37,936 nt of DNA from Lactiplantibacillus fabifermentans DSM 21115 (GTDB lineage Bacteria > Bacillota > Bacilli > Lactobacillales > Lactobacillaceae), in assembly GCF_000498955.2 (NCBI RefSeq), contig NZ_AYGX02000169.1:1-37936 (forward strand), in the 5' to 3' direction. The notes beneath the pieces were generated by a model. That model worked only from the letters and a program-made list of their open reading frames with translations. It did no database searches and was not told the DNA's origin. Position 1 is the stretch's first letter; each line of letters starts with the position of its first letter. This document shows positions 7,899-17,684 of this stretch, one piece after another. A program made the translations under genes and the position numbers.

Positions 7899-9059
7899 TT
7901 AATTTGTGATTTTTTGCTTAGATTTTGTTAATGGGTGATCATGCTTCACGGGTAAGTGCAACACGAAGCTCGTCAGTTCGTCATCACTTTGCGCATAAAT
8001 GTAGCCACCATGGTGTTGCACGATGCTTTGCGCAATGGCTAAGCCCAACCCCGAGCCGCCCGTGGCTTTAGAACGCGAACCTTCCACCCGATAAAATCGT
8101 TCGAATAACATACCCAGCGAATCCGCGGGAATCCGCTCCCCGTCATTCGACACTTTAATCACAACTTCTTCACCGCGTTGTTCAGCTTGCAGCATCACCT
8201 TCTTAGCGCCGGTACCGTATTTAAAAGCATTGGTAATCAAATTATTGAAGACCCGCCCTAATTTTTCAGCATCCGCCTCTAAGTAAATCGGTTCAGTCCC
8301 ACTCTCAACGCTAATCGTTAAATCTTTTTTATTGGCTTCCAACTCAAAACTAGCCGCTAACTGCTCCAACATCGCCGTTAAATTCAAGCGATTGATGTTC
8401 AGCGGCGTTTCAGTTTGCCGGACTTTGGTGTATTCAAATAAGTCTTCCACCAAAGATTTCATCTGCGTGGCCTTTTCATACGCAATATGCGTATATTTCA
8501 CCAAATCTTCTTCCGACTGGTATTGGTGATTCTCAATCAATCCCAAATAACCAATAATCGACGTCAAAGGCGTCCGAATATCGTGACTAACGTTCGTAAT
8601 CAGCGCATCCTTAGAACGTTCGATCTCCCGTTCTTCGTCCATCGAATGAATCGCTGAATCTACTAACGCATTGACACTTTCGACAACTCGTTGCGTGTCA
8701 CCCGTTAAACTAAAGTCAATGCGGTGGTCAAAATGACCGGCCGCAATATAATGCAATTCACTAATAATATGCCGTAATTGCATCTGCTTATACCGCCGAA
8801 TTAAGCGCCAGTATAAAACAAACCCATCGGCGACGACCATTAAGGCAATAAATAGATTTTCATAACTCCATAATTGGTAGTTATTGGGGCCAATTTTAAT
8901 CGACCGTTTGATTTCAAAAATCCCATTTTGCAAACCAGGATTATGCGCAATGGCGCTATTAATCAGCACCACGACCGACAAGTTTAAAAGGAGTAGCAAG
9001 ATAACGGTAACTACTCCTTCAAAAAACAATTCACTTTTTTCGCGACCAGTTAATTTCAA
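7899..9059 (-). CDS. Membrane sensor histidine kinase (OmpR/VanS type)
   Basis: A 386-aa sensor kinase: membrane segments at about 13-35 and 68-85 bracket a short external loop; a HAMP-like stretch follows; the H-box is VSHDIRTPLTS with H159; the N-box is near 'NNLITNAFKYG', and the ATP lid is 'GSGLGLAIAQSIVQHHGG'. The start is TTG (MKLTGREK) preceded by GGGG seven bases away; no better start is visible. It is 15 bp after its response regulator gene. The signal is unknown; linkage to dacA suggests a cell-wall cue. Confidence 0.88.
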   Translation of the reverse strand: MKLTGREKSELFFEGVVTVILLLLLNLSVVVLINSAIAHNPGLQNGIFEIKRSIKIGPNNYQLWSYENLFIALMVVADGFVLYWRLIRRYKQMQLRHIISELHYIAAGHFDHRIDFSLTGDTQRVVESVNALVDSAIHSMDEEREIERSKDALITNVSHDIRTPLTSIIGYLGLIENHQYQSEEDLVKYTHIAYEKATQMKSLVEDLFEYTKVRQTETPLNINRLNLTAMLEQLAASFELEANKKDLTISVESGTEPIYLEADAEKLGRVFNNLITNAFKYGTGAKKVMLQAEQRGEEVVIKVSNDGERIPADSLGMLFERFYRVEGSRSKATGGSGLGLAIAQSIVQHHGGYIYAQSDDELTSFVLHLPVKHDHPLTKSKQKITN

Positions 9060-9074
9060 AAGCTAACCCCACTA

Positions 9075-9764
9075 TTAGCGCGATTCAATCTTGTAACCAA
9101 CGCCCCAAACGGTTTGAATCACTTTTTCGCCGTCCGTAGCTTCTTCGATCTTATCACGCAAATGACTCACATGGACCATCACAGTTTTAGCTGAAACAAT
9201 ACTTTCTTGTTGCCAAACTCGTTCAAAAATATCATCCGCCGAAAAGACCCGGTTCGGGTGACTAGCTAGCAAGTATAAGATACCAAATTCCAAGGCCGTT
9301 AATTGAATGTCCTTACCAGTTAAGGTTTTGACTTCATGGGAATCTTTATTAATCGTCAATGGGCCAATATCTAAGACATCGGGTTCGTTAGTAGTGACGT
9401 TATTTTCAGAACGCCGTAACAATGACTTAACCCGCGCCATGATTTCCAACGGATTAAATGGCTTAGTCACATAGTCATCAGCCCCGGTAATCAAGCCTTG
9501 AATCTTATCCATATCACCAGTTTTAGCTGATAATACTAAAATTGGCAATTGGGAATCCTTACGAACTTCCTTAATCACTTCAATCCCATCCATTTCCGGC
9601 ATCATGATATCTAAAATCATGAGCGCAATGTCAGGGTTAGTATTTAATTTCGTCAAAGCTTCCTTACCGTTATAAGCACTAACGGGTTCGTAGCCTTCGT
9701 TTTTTATATATATTTCTAATAGTTGTGCAATTTCTTTGTCGTCATCGACTACTAAAATTTTCAT
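9075..9764 (-). CDS. OmpR-family response regulator
   Basis: A 229-aa regulator. The receiver domain (1-115) has the acidic pocket DDD at 7-9, phospho-acceptor D52 in LDIMMP, S79 and K101. A winged-helix DNA-binding domain (about 130-228) ends in 'TVWGVGYKIE'. AAGGAG precedes the ATG. It is the first gene of a pair with the downstream kinase. Length and layout are standard for the family. Confidence 0.92.
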   Translation of the reverse strand: MKILVVDDDKEIAQLLEIYIKNEGYEPVSAYNGKEALTKLNTNPDIALMILDIMMPEMDGIEVIKEVRKDSQLPILVLSAKTGDMDKIQGLITGADDYVTKPFNPLEIMARVKSLLRRSENNVTTNEPDVLDIGPLTINKDSHEVKTLTGKDIQLTALEFGILYLLASHPNRVFSADDIFERVWQQESIVSAKTVMVHVSHLRDKIEEATDGEKVIQTVWGVGYKIESR

Positions 9765-9860
9765 ATGCGAGGTCTCCTTAAGTAATTCTGTCTACATTCT
9801 ACCAAAAAGTCGGGTAAACTTGGCGGTTAACGGCTTTTTTTAGGGAAAACGCAAATATTA

Positions 9861-9985
9861 GAGCGTGGTCGACACCGGGTAGCTGCTGAGCATTAGCCGA
9901 TGTTGCCAATTACCCGGTGGGCTTCCGGGTAGTTGGTGACATCCGCTAAGCGCAGGCCGCTGGTGTTGACCACGCGTTTCGACTA
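9861..9985 (+). repeat. Family B palindromic repeat, copy B1
   Basis: A 125-bp element upstream of the response regulator gene. The outer arms GCGTGGTCGACACC and GGTGTTGACCACGC pair fully (one G-U). TTAGC/GCTAA pairs midway, and GATG..CCAATTACCCGG pairs with CCGGGTAGTTGG..CATC at the tip. It ends CGCGTTTCGAC-TATATA, the family tail. Confidence 0.8.
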
Positions 9986-10160
9986 TATAGATAAGTACGC
10001 CATAATGTGGGTTTGGCATTGTGGTGGTAGCGTAGCAAGCGGAGGGTACTGGCGCTGGGAACGCGTTTCGACACCACTGCCAAGTACGCCGGTGGTTTTC
10101 CCGGGTGGTTGGCAATATCCGCTAAGCGCAGGCCGCTGGTGTTGACCACGCGTTTCTACT
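9986..10160 (+). repeat. Tandem 3'-half units of family B after copy B1
   Basis: Two further partial units, ending near 10072 and 10160, each repeat only the 3' half: a TAGC/CGCTAAGC block, GCGCAGG or GCGGAGG, then CGCGTTTC with AC or GAC. The last repeats the GCCGCTGGTGTTGACC arm of B1. From 10161 to 10388 I see only AT-rich sequence. Confidence 0.7.
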
Positions 10161-10388
10161 ACATAAATAAGTGCTGTATCCAGTAGTCTTTACCGACCAC
10201 CATTAATAATTCATACAGGCAACAGAAACTGGCGGTTAGTAATTTTGAGGCTTATAAAATTAAGTCTAAATCTATTCTTCAATATCAGTATTTCTATAAG
10301 TAATCAACTATAACAAGCCAAATCACATATAACCAAATGACACCATGGCAAATTCAATAATCACTATTTCCATCAAAAAGCCATTCGA

Positions 10389-10575
10389 GTTGTGGGTCAG
10401 CGGTAATGGAAGCCGCCGTGCAAGTGGCGTTAGTCCGGCATGGGTTTCGCCGAACTTACGGCATCGACATCTTTGAAGATTGGCGGGTTGGGCCAAGCTT
10501 CAAAGTGAGGTTCGAGACCGCTTCTCAGGCTCGAACCGGTCGCCACGGCAGCTGGAATTACTGCTGACCCACAAC
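10389..10575. repeat. Family A palindromic repeat, copy A3 (variant subtype)
   Basis: A 187-bp element downstream of guaB. The ends GTTGTGGGTCAGCGGTAAT and ATTACTGCTGACCCACAAC pair with one G-U. The stem continues through GCCG..CCGTG/CACGG..GC. Core blocks shared with A1 and A2 (AAGTGGCGTTA, GACCGCTTCTCAGGCT, CTGGAATTAC) remain, but the outer sequence differs. Confidence 0.8.
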
Positions 10576-10612
10576 GGCAACCTACTACTACCCCTCCCTG
10601 TCCACAAGAACA

Positions 10613-10646
10613 CAAAAAAAGCCGAGGAAACTGAATTCCCCGACTT
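10613..10646 (-). terminator. Intrinsic terminator of guaB
   Basis: On the - strand AGTCGGGGAA pairs (with wobbles) with TTTCCTCGGCT and is followed by seven Ts, just after the guaB stop. Confidence 0.8.
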
Positions 10647-10662
10647 AATTGATTTAACCTGA

Positions 10663-11820
<1,158 letters not shown>

Positions 11821-11937
11821 TTAGCTCCTTATGGTTTTATTTTTATCGTTAAAGGTAACAAAAGATTTGTATAAATGCAAGGACCAGGCGTAATTTTCAG
11901 CGATTTATTATTTTAACCGCAATCCGTGGGTTCGTTA

Positions 11938-11963
11938 CTTTGTGAAGTACGTCCCTCACAAAG
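11938..11963 (-). promoter_or_regulatory. Leader hairpin upstream of guaB
   Basis: CTTTGTGA and TCACAAAG pair perfectly around a 10-nt loop, a few bases after the predicted transcription start; AACC/GGTT around 11913-11934 could form a second arm. The 161-nt stretch before the guaB ATG is untranslated. It does not match the purine riboswitch core, and no terminator is evident. Function is unknown. Confidence 0.4.
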
Positions 11964-11975
11964 ATGAGTTAATTC

Positions 11976-12003
11976 ATTATAACTTAATTCACCCTTTTCG
12001 CAA
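11976..12003 (-). promoter_or_regulatory. Probable sigma-A promoter of guaB
   Basis: On the - strand TTGCGA and TATAAT are separated by 16 bases, placing the start of transcription near 11969 and leaving a leader of about 155 nt. Confidence 0.6.
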
Positions 12004-12102
12004 TGTAAAAGTAACGATATTTTTAATTATTACGCGTTAACCTTGTCCATGGTCGCCGATGCGTCTAGGCTAGGAGTAACGAAAAAAATGAAGGTAGAAA
12101 TT

Positions 12103-12597
12103 ATGCGAGCAATTATTATTGGCTGGTGCCTCTTATTAGGCATGTGTCTCATTAGCCAGATTCGCGTTCAAGTTCAAAATAGCCGTCTACCGCTCGCCGT
12201 GGTCGGGGCGGAAGCCCAAAGTCACTTCATGGCCGCGACGACGCGACCGGGCAAGTTATGGCGTCAAGGGCAGCGTGCTTTAATCGGCATGCGGTTACTG
12301 AGTGGTTGTGCGTTATTGGCATACGGTTTAATTTTAACGTTCAGCACGGATTATCTCGATTACTTATGGCTCAACGCTTTGTGTATCGCGGCCTTGCTTG
12401 GTATTACCGTGATGGCCCTGTTAGCCATCAGCGCTTTTGACACGTTACGCGACTTGCAACAACAATCCGGCTTAGTCTTTTTAGCCGAACAAACCATTAC
12501 CGGCACAAAAATTTGGGCAATCTTCGTCTGGGTATTATTAGGGTATGCCACCTTTGGGATTGGCATCTGGTACAGCCTCAACTACTTTGCGTTTTAA
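12103..12597 (+). CDS. Four-helix membrane protein of unknown function
   Basis: A 164-aa protein that I do not recognise. Hydrophobic segments occur at about 3-17, 62-80, 87-112 and 134-158, separated by short basic or polar loops. The start at 12103 has AAGGT seven bases upstream; an in-frame ATG at 12088 is possible (AGGAG eleven bases away). It is alone on the + strand between convergent guaB-side and DUF1129-side genes and has its own terminator at 12683. Confidence 0.65.
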   Translation: MRAIIIGWCLLLGMCLISQIRVQVQNSRLPLAVVGAEAQSHFMAATTRPGKLWRQGQRALIGMRLLSGCALLAYGLILTFSTDYLDYLWLNALCIAALLGITVMALLAISAFDTLRDLQQQSGLVFLAEQTITGTKIWAIFVWVLLGYATFGIGIWYSLNYFAF

Positions 12598-12682
12598 CAC
12601 GCAAAAACTTTTGCTAAGAAATTGAAATTAGCCGGTCATAATATCGACCAATTTTAAAAATCCAGCAAAATCAAAAACATAC

Positions 12683-12726
12683 AAAAATGGCGCGACTACA
12701 AAAAATTGTAATCGCGCCATTTTTAT
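12683..12726. terminator. Strong terminator after the four-helix membrane protein
   Basis: AAAAATGGCGCGACTACAA pairs almost perfectly with TTGTAATCGCGCCATTTTT around a short loop, with T-run after it on + and A-run on the other side, so it may work both ways. Confidence 0.85.
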
Positions 12727-12738
12727 ATCATCAGTCTA

Positions 12739-12790
12739 GTTGTGGGTCAGCGGTAACGGAAGTCGCCGAGCTTACACCACTTGCATCTTG
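12739..12790. repeat. Truncated family A repeat, copy A4
   Basis: Only the 5' arm remains (GTTGTGGGTCAGCGGTAA, then CGGAAGTCGCCG), matching subtype A3. The rest, including the 3' arm, is missing, so this copy cannot form the terminal stem. Right boundary is approximate. Confidence 0.65.
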
Positions 12791-12908
12791 GCGGTTCTTT
12801 CTTAAAGTCGGTTATTAACGGCTAATTCTTGATTAGGACAACCGTCATCGAAAATGTTCAATCACAATTTCATATACTTAACGTTATTTTCAAACTGTGC
12901 TGAAATTA

Positions 12909-13054
12909 GCAGTTGGCTGACCGTAATGGAATCGTTCTGAAAGTGGTGTTAACGGGCGTTTTTGGTCCGTTTACATCACGGACGTCTTTTGAGACTTGCT
13001 TTTCAGGCTCAAAAGCGAGGTCCAAGAACGATGGAATTACGGTCAGCCAACTGC
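12909..13054. repeat. Short family A repeat, copy A5
   Basis: A 146-bp copy downstream of the DUF1129 gene. The terminal repeat (GCAGTTGGCTGACCGTAAT) is perfect over 19 bp and continues as ATCGTTCT/AGAACGAT. Compared with A2 (CGTCC/GGACG) one pair has changed on both arms. The third internal hairpin has been cleanly lost. Confidence 0.85.
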
Positions 13055-13080
13055 GGCACTTTCGCTGTCACCACTACTAT

Positions 13081-13815
13081 TTAGAACAAACTAGTCGTGA
13101 TATTGTATTTACGTTTTAACCAGAGACGGAAGCCAAAGACGATGGCCGCAATCACGAGATAGAGCGCGGGTGATAAGGATGGGTTCATCGCCGTTGGTAA
13201 GGCCGCCGTGGTCGTAAAGATTAACATCCAAACGATTACGGCTACTACTGACCAGAGAATCTTCTTCCACATGGCCACTTTCGGCTTCTTCTTATTTGGC
13301 ATCATGTATTCAAACAACTTCGAGACCCCGAGGCCCCCAACGATGGACGTCACTAAAATGGCGGTAATCCCGTTGGCGCCTTGAGCATTTTGTTGTTGCG
13401 TCTTGCTAAAGAAGCCAATCGCCCCGTACATCAAGCAGAAGATCATGAACAACATTAACCCGTTATCTAACGAGGTAATCCAGTAATTCGCTTTCGCTTG
13501 TTCTTGCGGGTCTTTCTTCGGCCCTTCAACAATCACTTGGGTGCGTTCTTGCACCGTCCCGTATAATTGACGCGCCGTGGTCCCCTTATGTTGTTCGGCT
13601 AACAACGTTTGGACCATTTCGTCCAAGGCGGCGGCCTGCTTTTCACTAGTTAATTTGGTTTCAGCTAATGATTTGCGCATTTGACGAATGTATTCGTCAT
13701 TACGTTTCGTCAGTTCGGTGGCATCGCGCAGTGGCCGTTCGGCAGCTTGAATTTGCTTAGCGCCGGCTTGGGCATTGCGGGGTGTTTTTGGTGTTTCGCT
13801 TTCACTCACGAGCAA
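13081..13815 (-). CDS. DUF1129 family membrane protein
   Basis: A 244-aa protein with a charged N-terminal half (about 1-115, probably helical, including 'EYIRQMRKSLAETKLTSEKQAAALDEMVQTLL') and about four to five membrane spans in the C-terminal half. It matches the DUF1129 proteins that follow ychF in lactobacilli. Gap to ychF is 11 bp, so they are co-transcribed. No function is established. Confidence 0.8.
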   Translation of the reverse strand: MLVSESETPKTPRNAQAGAKQIQAAERPLRDATELTKRNDEYIRQMRKSLAETKLTSEKQAAALDEMVQTLLAEQHKGTTARQLYGTVQERTQVIVEGPKKDPQEQAKANYWITSLDNGLMLFMIFCLMYGAIGFFSKTQQQNAQGANGITAILVTSIVGGLGVSKLFEYMMPNKKKPKVAMWKKILWSVVAVIVWMLIFTTTAALPTAMNPSLSPALYLVIAAIVFGFRLWLKRKYNITTSLF

Positions 13816-13826
13816 GTTCCCCTTTC

Positions 13827-14927
13827 TTAAACGTTGAACCGGAATTCAACAATATCGCCATCTTGCATGACGTAGTCTTTACCTTCGAGACGTAATTTCC
13901 CATTTTCTTTAACTTTAGCTTCGTTACCGGCTTCGTCTAACGCATCAAATGACATGACTTCTGCCCGGATAAAACCACGTTCAAAGTCGGAGTGAATAAT
14001 CCCGGCGGCTTGAGGGGCTTTAGTACCGCGTTTAAACGTCCAGGCCCGGGTTTCCTTGCCACCAGCCGTGAAGAAGGTTTCAAGGCCTAAGAGCTTATAA
14101 GAAGCCCGAATCAGCTTATTCAAGCCAGGTTCTTCAACACCTTCCGCTGCCAAGAAGTCAGCTTTATCGTCATCGTCTAATTCGGCGATTTCTTCTTCGG
14201 TTTCAGCGGCCACCCCAATTGCTTGGGCGCCTTCTTGTTCAGCATAGTCTTTAACAATCTTGAAGTACTTGGAACCTTCAGGGTCAGCCATGTCATCTTC
14301 GGCAATATTAGCCACATATAACACGGGCTTAGAAGTTAACAAGAATAAGCTGCGAACGATTGGTTGTTCATCTTCGGTGAAATCTAAGGAGCGCACAGGC
14401 TTACCGTCTTCCAAAGCTGGCTTGATTTTTTGTAAAACCGCCAATTCGGCTTTAGCTTCTTTGTCACTACCCTTAGCGGCGCGTTGAACTTTCGCTAAGC
14501 GCTTGTCAACGGCTTCGAGGTCGGCCAAGCTAAGTTCCAAGTTAATGGTTTCAATATCGTCTTGTGGGTCAACTTTCCCCGTAACGTGGGTAATATTGTC
14601 GTCGTCAAAGGCGCGGACCACGTGTACGATGGCGTCAACTTGGCGAATATTTTCCAAGAACTTGTTCCCTAAACCTTCACCCTTGCTAGCACCTTTAACA
14701 ATCCCGGCAATATCAGTGAATTCAAACGTCGTTGGGACCACTTTTTTGGCGGGAATCAATTCTTGAATCCGGTCTAAGCGGCTGTCTGGAACTTCAACCA
14801 TCCCGACGTTGGGGTCGATTGTTGCAAATGGGTAGTTCGCCATTTCCGCGCCGGCCTTTGTAATTGCGTTAAATAGTGTTGATTTACCAACGTTGGGTAA
14901 CCCAACGATACCTGCTGTAAGTGCCAT
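13827..14927 (-). CDS. ychF: Redox-regulated ribosome-associated ATPase YchF
   Basis: A 366-aa Obg-like P-loop protein of the YchF/OLA1 family, which prefers ATP to GTP and binds ribosomes. Seen: G1 GLPNVGKST at 9-17, switch/G3 'FTDIAGIVKGASKGEGLGNKFL', the NIAE motif replacing the NKxD guanine-specificity element, a coiled-coil insert ('LSLADLEAVDKRLAKVQRAAKG') and a C-terminal TGS domain ('RAWTFKRGTKAPQAAGIIHSDFERGFIRAEV'). Length is standard. It sits in the conserved parB-DUF951-ychF order. Confidence 0.95.
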   Translation of the reverse strand: MALTAGIVGLPNVGKSTLFNAITKAGAEMANYPFATIDPNVGMVEVPDSRLDRIQELIPAKKVVPTTFEFTDIAGIVKGASKGEGLGNKFLENIRQVDAIVHVVRAFDDDNITHVTGKVDPQDDIETINLELSLADLEAVDKRLAKVQRAAKGSDKEAKAELAVLQKIKPALEDGKPVRSLDFTEDEQPIVRSLFLLTSKPVLYVANIAEDDMADPEGSKYFKIVKDYAEQEGAQAIGVAAETEEEIAELDDDDKADFLAAEGVEEPGLNKLIRASYKLLGLETFFTAGGKETRAWTFKRGTKAPQAAGIIHSDFERGFIRAEVMSFDALDEAGNEAKVKENGKLRLEGKDYVMQDGDIVEFRFNV

Positions 14928-14956
14928 ATTGGTTATTCACTCTTCCTTTTTAATAA

Positions 14957-15154
14957 TTAAGCTTGTTCGTCTTTTTTGACGAGCATTTTTTTCATTTTCT
15001 TGTCGAATTCGCGTCGGGGCATCATGACCACGTGACCGCAACCGGTACATTTGATCTTAATATCAGCACCCATCCGCGTAATTTCCCAGCGATTAACGCC
15101 ACACGGATGCGCTTTCTTCATTTCGACAATATCACCTAAATCATACACACGCAA
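14957..15154 (-). CDS. DUF951 family small protein
   Basis: A 65-aa protein with HPCG near residue 17 and CTGCG near residue 37, then a basic C-terminus. This is the DUF951 pattern, commonly encoded between parB and ychF in Firmicutes. The cysteines could bind zinc. Function is unknown; a nucleic-acid role is often supposed from the basic, Cys-containing character. Confidence 0.85.
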   Translation of the reverse strand: MRVYDLGDIVEMKKAHPCGVNRWEITRMGADIKIKCTGCGHVVMMPRREFDKKMKKMLVKKDEQA

Positions 15155-15168
15155 CGCTCCTTTACGAA

Positions 15169-16059
15169 TTAATCTAAATTAATGTTCAAAATTTCTAAAA
15201 TCCGGCTTAAATCATCATTTGATAAGTATGGAATTTCAATCTTACCTTGATCCTTTTTGCTAGCCTTGGCTTGAATCGAGACGGCCGTGCCAAATTTTTC
15301 TTGCAGTTGTTCTTCGCTCGCCCGAATGTATGGCGACTTCTTGACCGCCACTTTTTTGGCCGGCTTGTCGGCATCGCCATTATAGCGCGCCACGATTTGT
15401 TCCAATTGGCGCACCGTTAAATTGTCCTTAACAGCACGTTTCGCTAAGGGTTCTAACTTCGTTTTATCCTTTAAAGATAATAACGTCCGTGCTTGCCCCA
15501 TCGACAATTGACCCTTTTGAATCATCGTTTTAACGCCATCTGGTAACCCTAATAACCGTAAGTAGTTGGCAATATAGGGCCGACTCTTTCCTAAGCGTTT
15601 CGACACTTCGGCTTGGGTCAACTTAAGCTTCTTCATCAAGGAATCGTAAGCTTCAGCTTCTTCTAAGGCCGTTAAGTCTTCGCGTTGGAGGTTTTCCAAC
15701 ACGGCGACTTCCATCATTTGTTCTTCAGTGACATCGCGAACGATGGCTGGAATCGTCGGTTGTTTAGCGAGCTTAGACGCCCGGAAACGCCGTTCACCAG
15801 CAATGATTTCATACTTTTTAATTTCAGCATCTGGTTGCCGGACAATAATCGGTTGGAACACACCAGACTTTTCAATGGAACTAGCAAGTTCTTTTAAAGC
15901 GGTTTGATCAAATTTTTGCCGTGGTTGATACGGGTTGGCATGAATATCGCTCAACTTCAACTCAACAATGGCTTCTTCATTTTCCGGTTCTTCGACATCG
16001 GCGAATAAAGCGCCAATCCCACGCCCCAACGCTTTGTTTTGATCTTTTTTACTTGCCAT
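15169..16059 (-). CDS. parB: Chromosome partitioning protein ParB (Spo0J)
   Basis: A 296-aa CTP-dependent DNA clamp that loads at parS sites and recruits SMC. Seen: N-terminal 'ALGRGIGALFAD', the CTP-binding motif region 'IVELKLSDIHANPYQPRQKFD' and GERRFRASKLA, an HTH ('LTQAEVSKRLGKSRPYIANYLRLLGLP') and a C-terminal dimerisation region. The gene overlaps parA by 11 bp, indicating translational coupling. Confidence 0.93.
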   Translation of the reverse strand: MASKKDQNKALGRGIGALFADVEEPENEEAIVELKLSDIHANPYQPRQKFDQTALKELASSIEKSGVFQPIIVRQPDAEIKKYEIIAGERRFRASKLAKQPTIPAIVRDVTEEQMMEVAVLENLQREDLTALEEAEAYDSLMKKLKLTQAEVSKRLGKSRPYIANYLRLLGLPDGVKTMIQKGQLSMGQARTLLSLKDKTKLEPLAKRAVKDNLTVRQLEQIVARYNGDADKPAKKVAVKKSPYIRASEEQLQEKFGTAVSIQAKASKKDQGKIEIPYLSNDDLSRILEILNINLD

Positions 16060-16816
16060 GGGCTGCCAACACTTCCTTTGCTAAAGCTAAGTAGACTTGC
16101 GCCCCTTTAGAACGCGCATCGTAGTCAACGATGGATAACCCGTGACTAGGTGCTTCGGATAACCGCACATTACGCGGAATAATCGTTTTATAAACGGCTT
16201 TGTCAAAATACTTCCGTACTTCGGCATTAACTTGCGCGCCGAGATTCGTCCGGGCATCATACATGGTTAATAAGACGCCTTCAATTTTAAGTTGGCGGTT
16301 AAAGTGTTTTTGCACTAATTTGACGGTATTAAGTAATTGGCTCAACCCTTCCAACGCGTAATATTCACTTTGCACAGGAATCAAGATTGAATCACAGGCC
16401 GTAAACGCATTGATGGTCAGTAAGCCTAACGAAGGTGGACAATCGATTAAGATAAAGTCGTAATCGTCGCGCACATCATCGATGGCATCGCGCAAGCGAG
16501 TTTCGCGCGCCATCATCGGCGTCAACTCGATTTCGGCCCCGGACAATTGAATCGTGGCTGGGACGATGTCTAACCCCTCATGACTCGTTTTGATAATCGT
16601 ATCTTTAATCGGGGTGTCATTAATCAGGACATCGTAAATTTCATTTTCGATGGCTGACTTTTGAATACCGAGACCACTCGTGGCATTCCCTTGAGCATCC
16701 GTATCAATTAATAAAACTTTTTGACCTAATTCAACAAGACTTGCACCTAAATTAATGCTGGTCGTCGTCTTGCCAACGCCACCTTTTTGGTTAGCGAGTG
16801 CAATTACGGTTCCCAT
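16049..16816 (-). CDS. parA: Chromosome partitioning ATPase ParA (Soj)
   Basis: A 255-aa ParA/MinD-type ATPase. The deviant Walker A KGGVGKTTTSINLG lies at about 11-24; 'LLIDTDAQGNATSGLG' and 'DFILIDCPPSLG' give the other nucleotide-site motifs. It binds DNA as an ATP dimer and is regulated by ParB, affecting origin segregation and initiation. It follows noc by 2 bp and overlaps parB. Length is typical for Soj. Confidence 0.94.
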   Translation of the reverse strand: MGTVIALANQKGGVGKTTTSINLGASLVELGQKVLLIDTDAQGNATSGLGIQKSAIENEIYDVLINDTPIKDTIIKTSHEGLDIVPATIQLSGAEIELTPMMARETRLRDAIDDVRDDYDFILIDCPPSLGLLTINAFTACDSILIPVQSEYYALEGLSQLLNTVKLVQKHFNRQLKIEGVLLTMYDARTNLGAQVNAEVRKYFDKAVYKTIIPRNVRLSEAPSHGLSIVDYDARSKGAQVYLALAKEVLAAHGK

Positions 16817-16818
16817 AA

Positions 16819-17667
16819 TTATTGACCACCCCTTGGTTTATTTTTCGGGATTTCAATGGTGATTTGATACGTATCGCCCGTGTCTTCTTCATGCGTTTTC
16901 ACGGACAAACCGGCATCGGTCACCATCTTAATTGATTTTTTAATCGTATTAACCGCGATCCGGGTATCTCCCGTTAATCCCCGGGCACGTTTCTTTTTAG
17001 GTTTAGGCGGCAACTTGAGCTTTTCAACGAGTTGTTCCGTCTCTTTGACCGTCAACTGCTGGTCTAAAATTTGGGCCAATACGGTCAATTGTTGGTCGGG
17101 CGCTAAATTCAGCAAGGCCCGGCCGTGCCGTTCGCTGATTTGCCGTTTTAACAGCGCGTCTTGGACGGGTTTGGCAAGTTTTAATAACCGCAATTTATTG
17201 GCGACAAAGGACTGGCTCTTGCCTAATTCTTCAGCTAAAGCCGCTTGGGTCAGTTCGTTTAGCTTCATCAATTCCTGATAAGCCGTCGCTTCTTCAATCA
17301 CGGTTAAGTCTTGCCGCTGCAAGTTTTCAATCAACGCCATCGACGCCGTTTCACCATCATCCATTTTTTGAACGATGGCGGGCACGTCTTTCCAATGCAG
17401 CGACGTAATCGCCCGAAAACGGCGTTCGCCGGCGATGATTTCATATTTTTGGTCTGCATACTCACGTAACACGATTGGTTGTAATAACCCGTGTTCGCGA
17501 ATGGTGGCCGCTAATTCACTAATACCCGCTTCATCAAACACTTGGCGTGGTTGAAAGCGATTAGGAATGATGGCGGTCACTGGAATCCGCACAATCTGCT
17601 GATTTGACGGGGTTGGTGCCACGTCCTTATTTTTGTCACGGTTAGAACCGAACAAGGAAAATGCCAT
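16819..17667 (-). CDS. noc: Nucleoid occlusion protein Noc (ParB family)
   Basis: A 282-aa ParB paralogue. The short amphipathic start 'MAFSLFGSNRDK' matches the membrane-targeting helix of Noc. The CTP-binding core includes 'IPNRFQPRQVFDEAG' and GERRFRAITSLHW, the HTH is 'LTQAALAEELGKSQSFVANKLRLLKL', and the C-terminus 'DTRIAVNTIKKSIKMVTDAG' matches the Noc type rather than Spo0J. Noc blocks cell division over the nucleoid from sites scattered on the chromosome. It lies between rsmG and parA, the usual Noc position. Confidence 0.92.
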   Translation of the reverse strand: MAFSLFGSNRDKNKDVAPTPSNQQIVRIPVTAIIPNRFQPRQVFDEAGISELAATIREHGLLQPIVLREYADQKYEIIAGERRFRAITSLHWKDVPAIVQKMDDGETASMALIENLQRQDLTVIEEATAYQELMKLNELTQAALAEELGKSQSFVANKLRLLKLAKPVQDALLKRQISERHGRALLNLAPDQQLTVLAQILDQQLTVKETEQLVEKLKLPPKPKKKRARGLTGDTRIAVNTIKKSIKMVTDAGLSVKTHEEDTGDTYQITIEIPKNKPRGGQ

Positions 17668-17684
17668 GCCTATAAACCTCCCAC

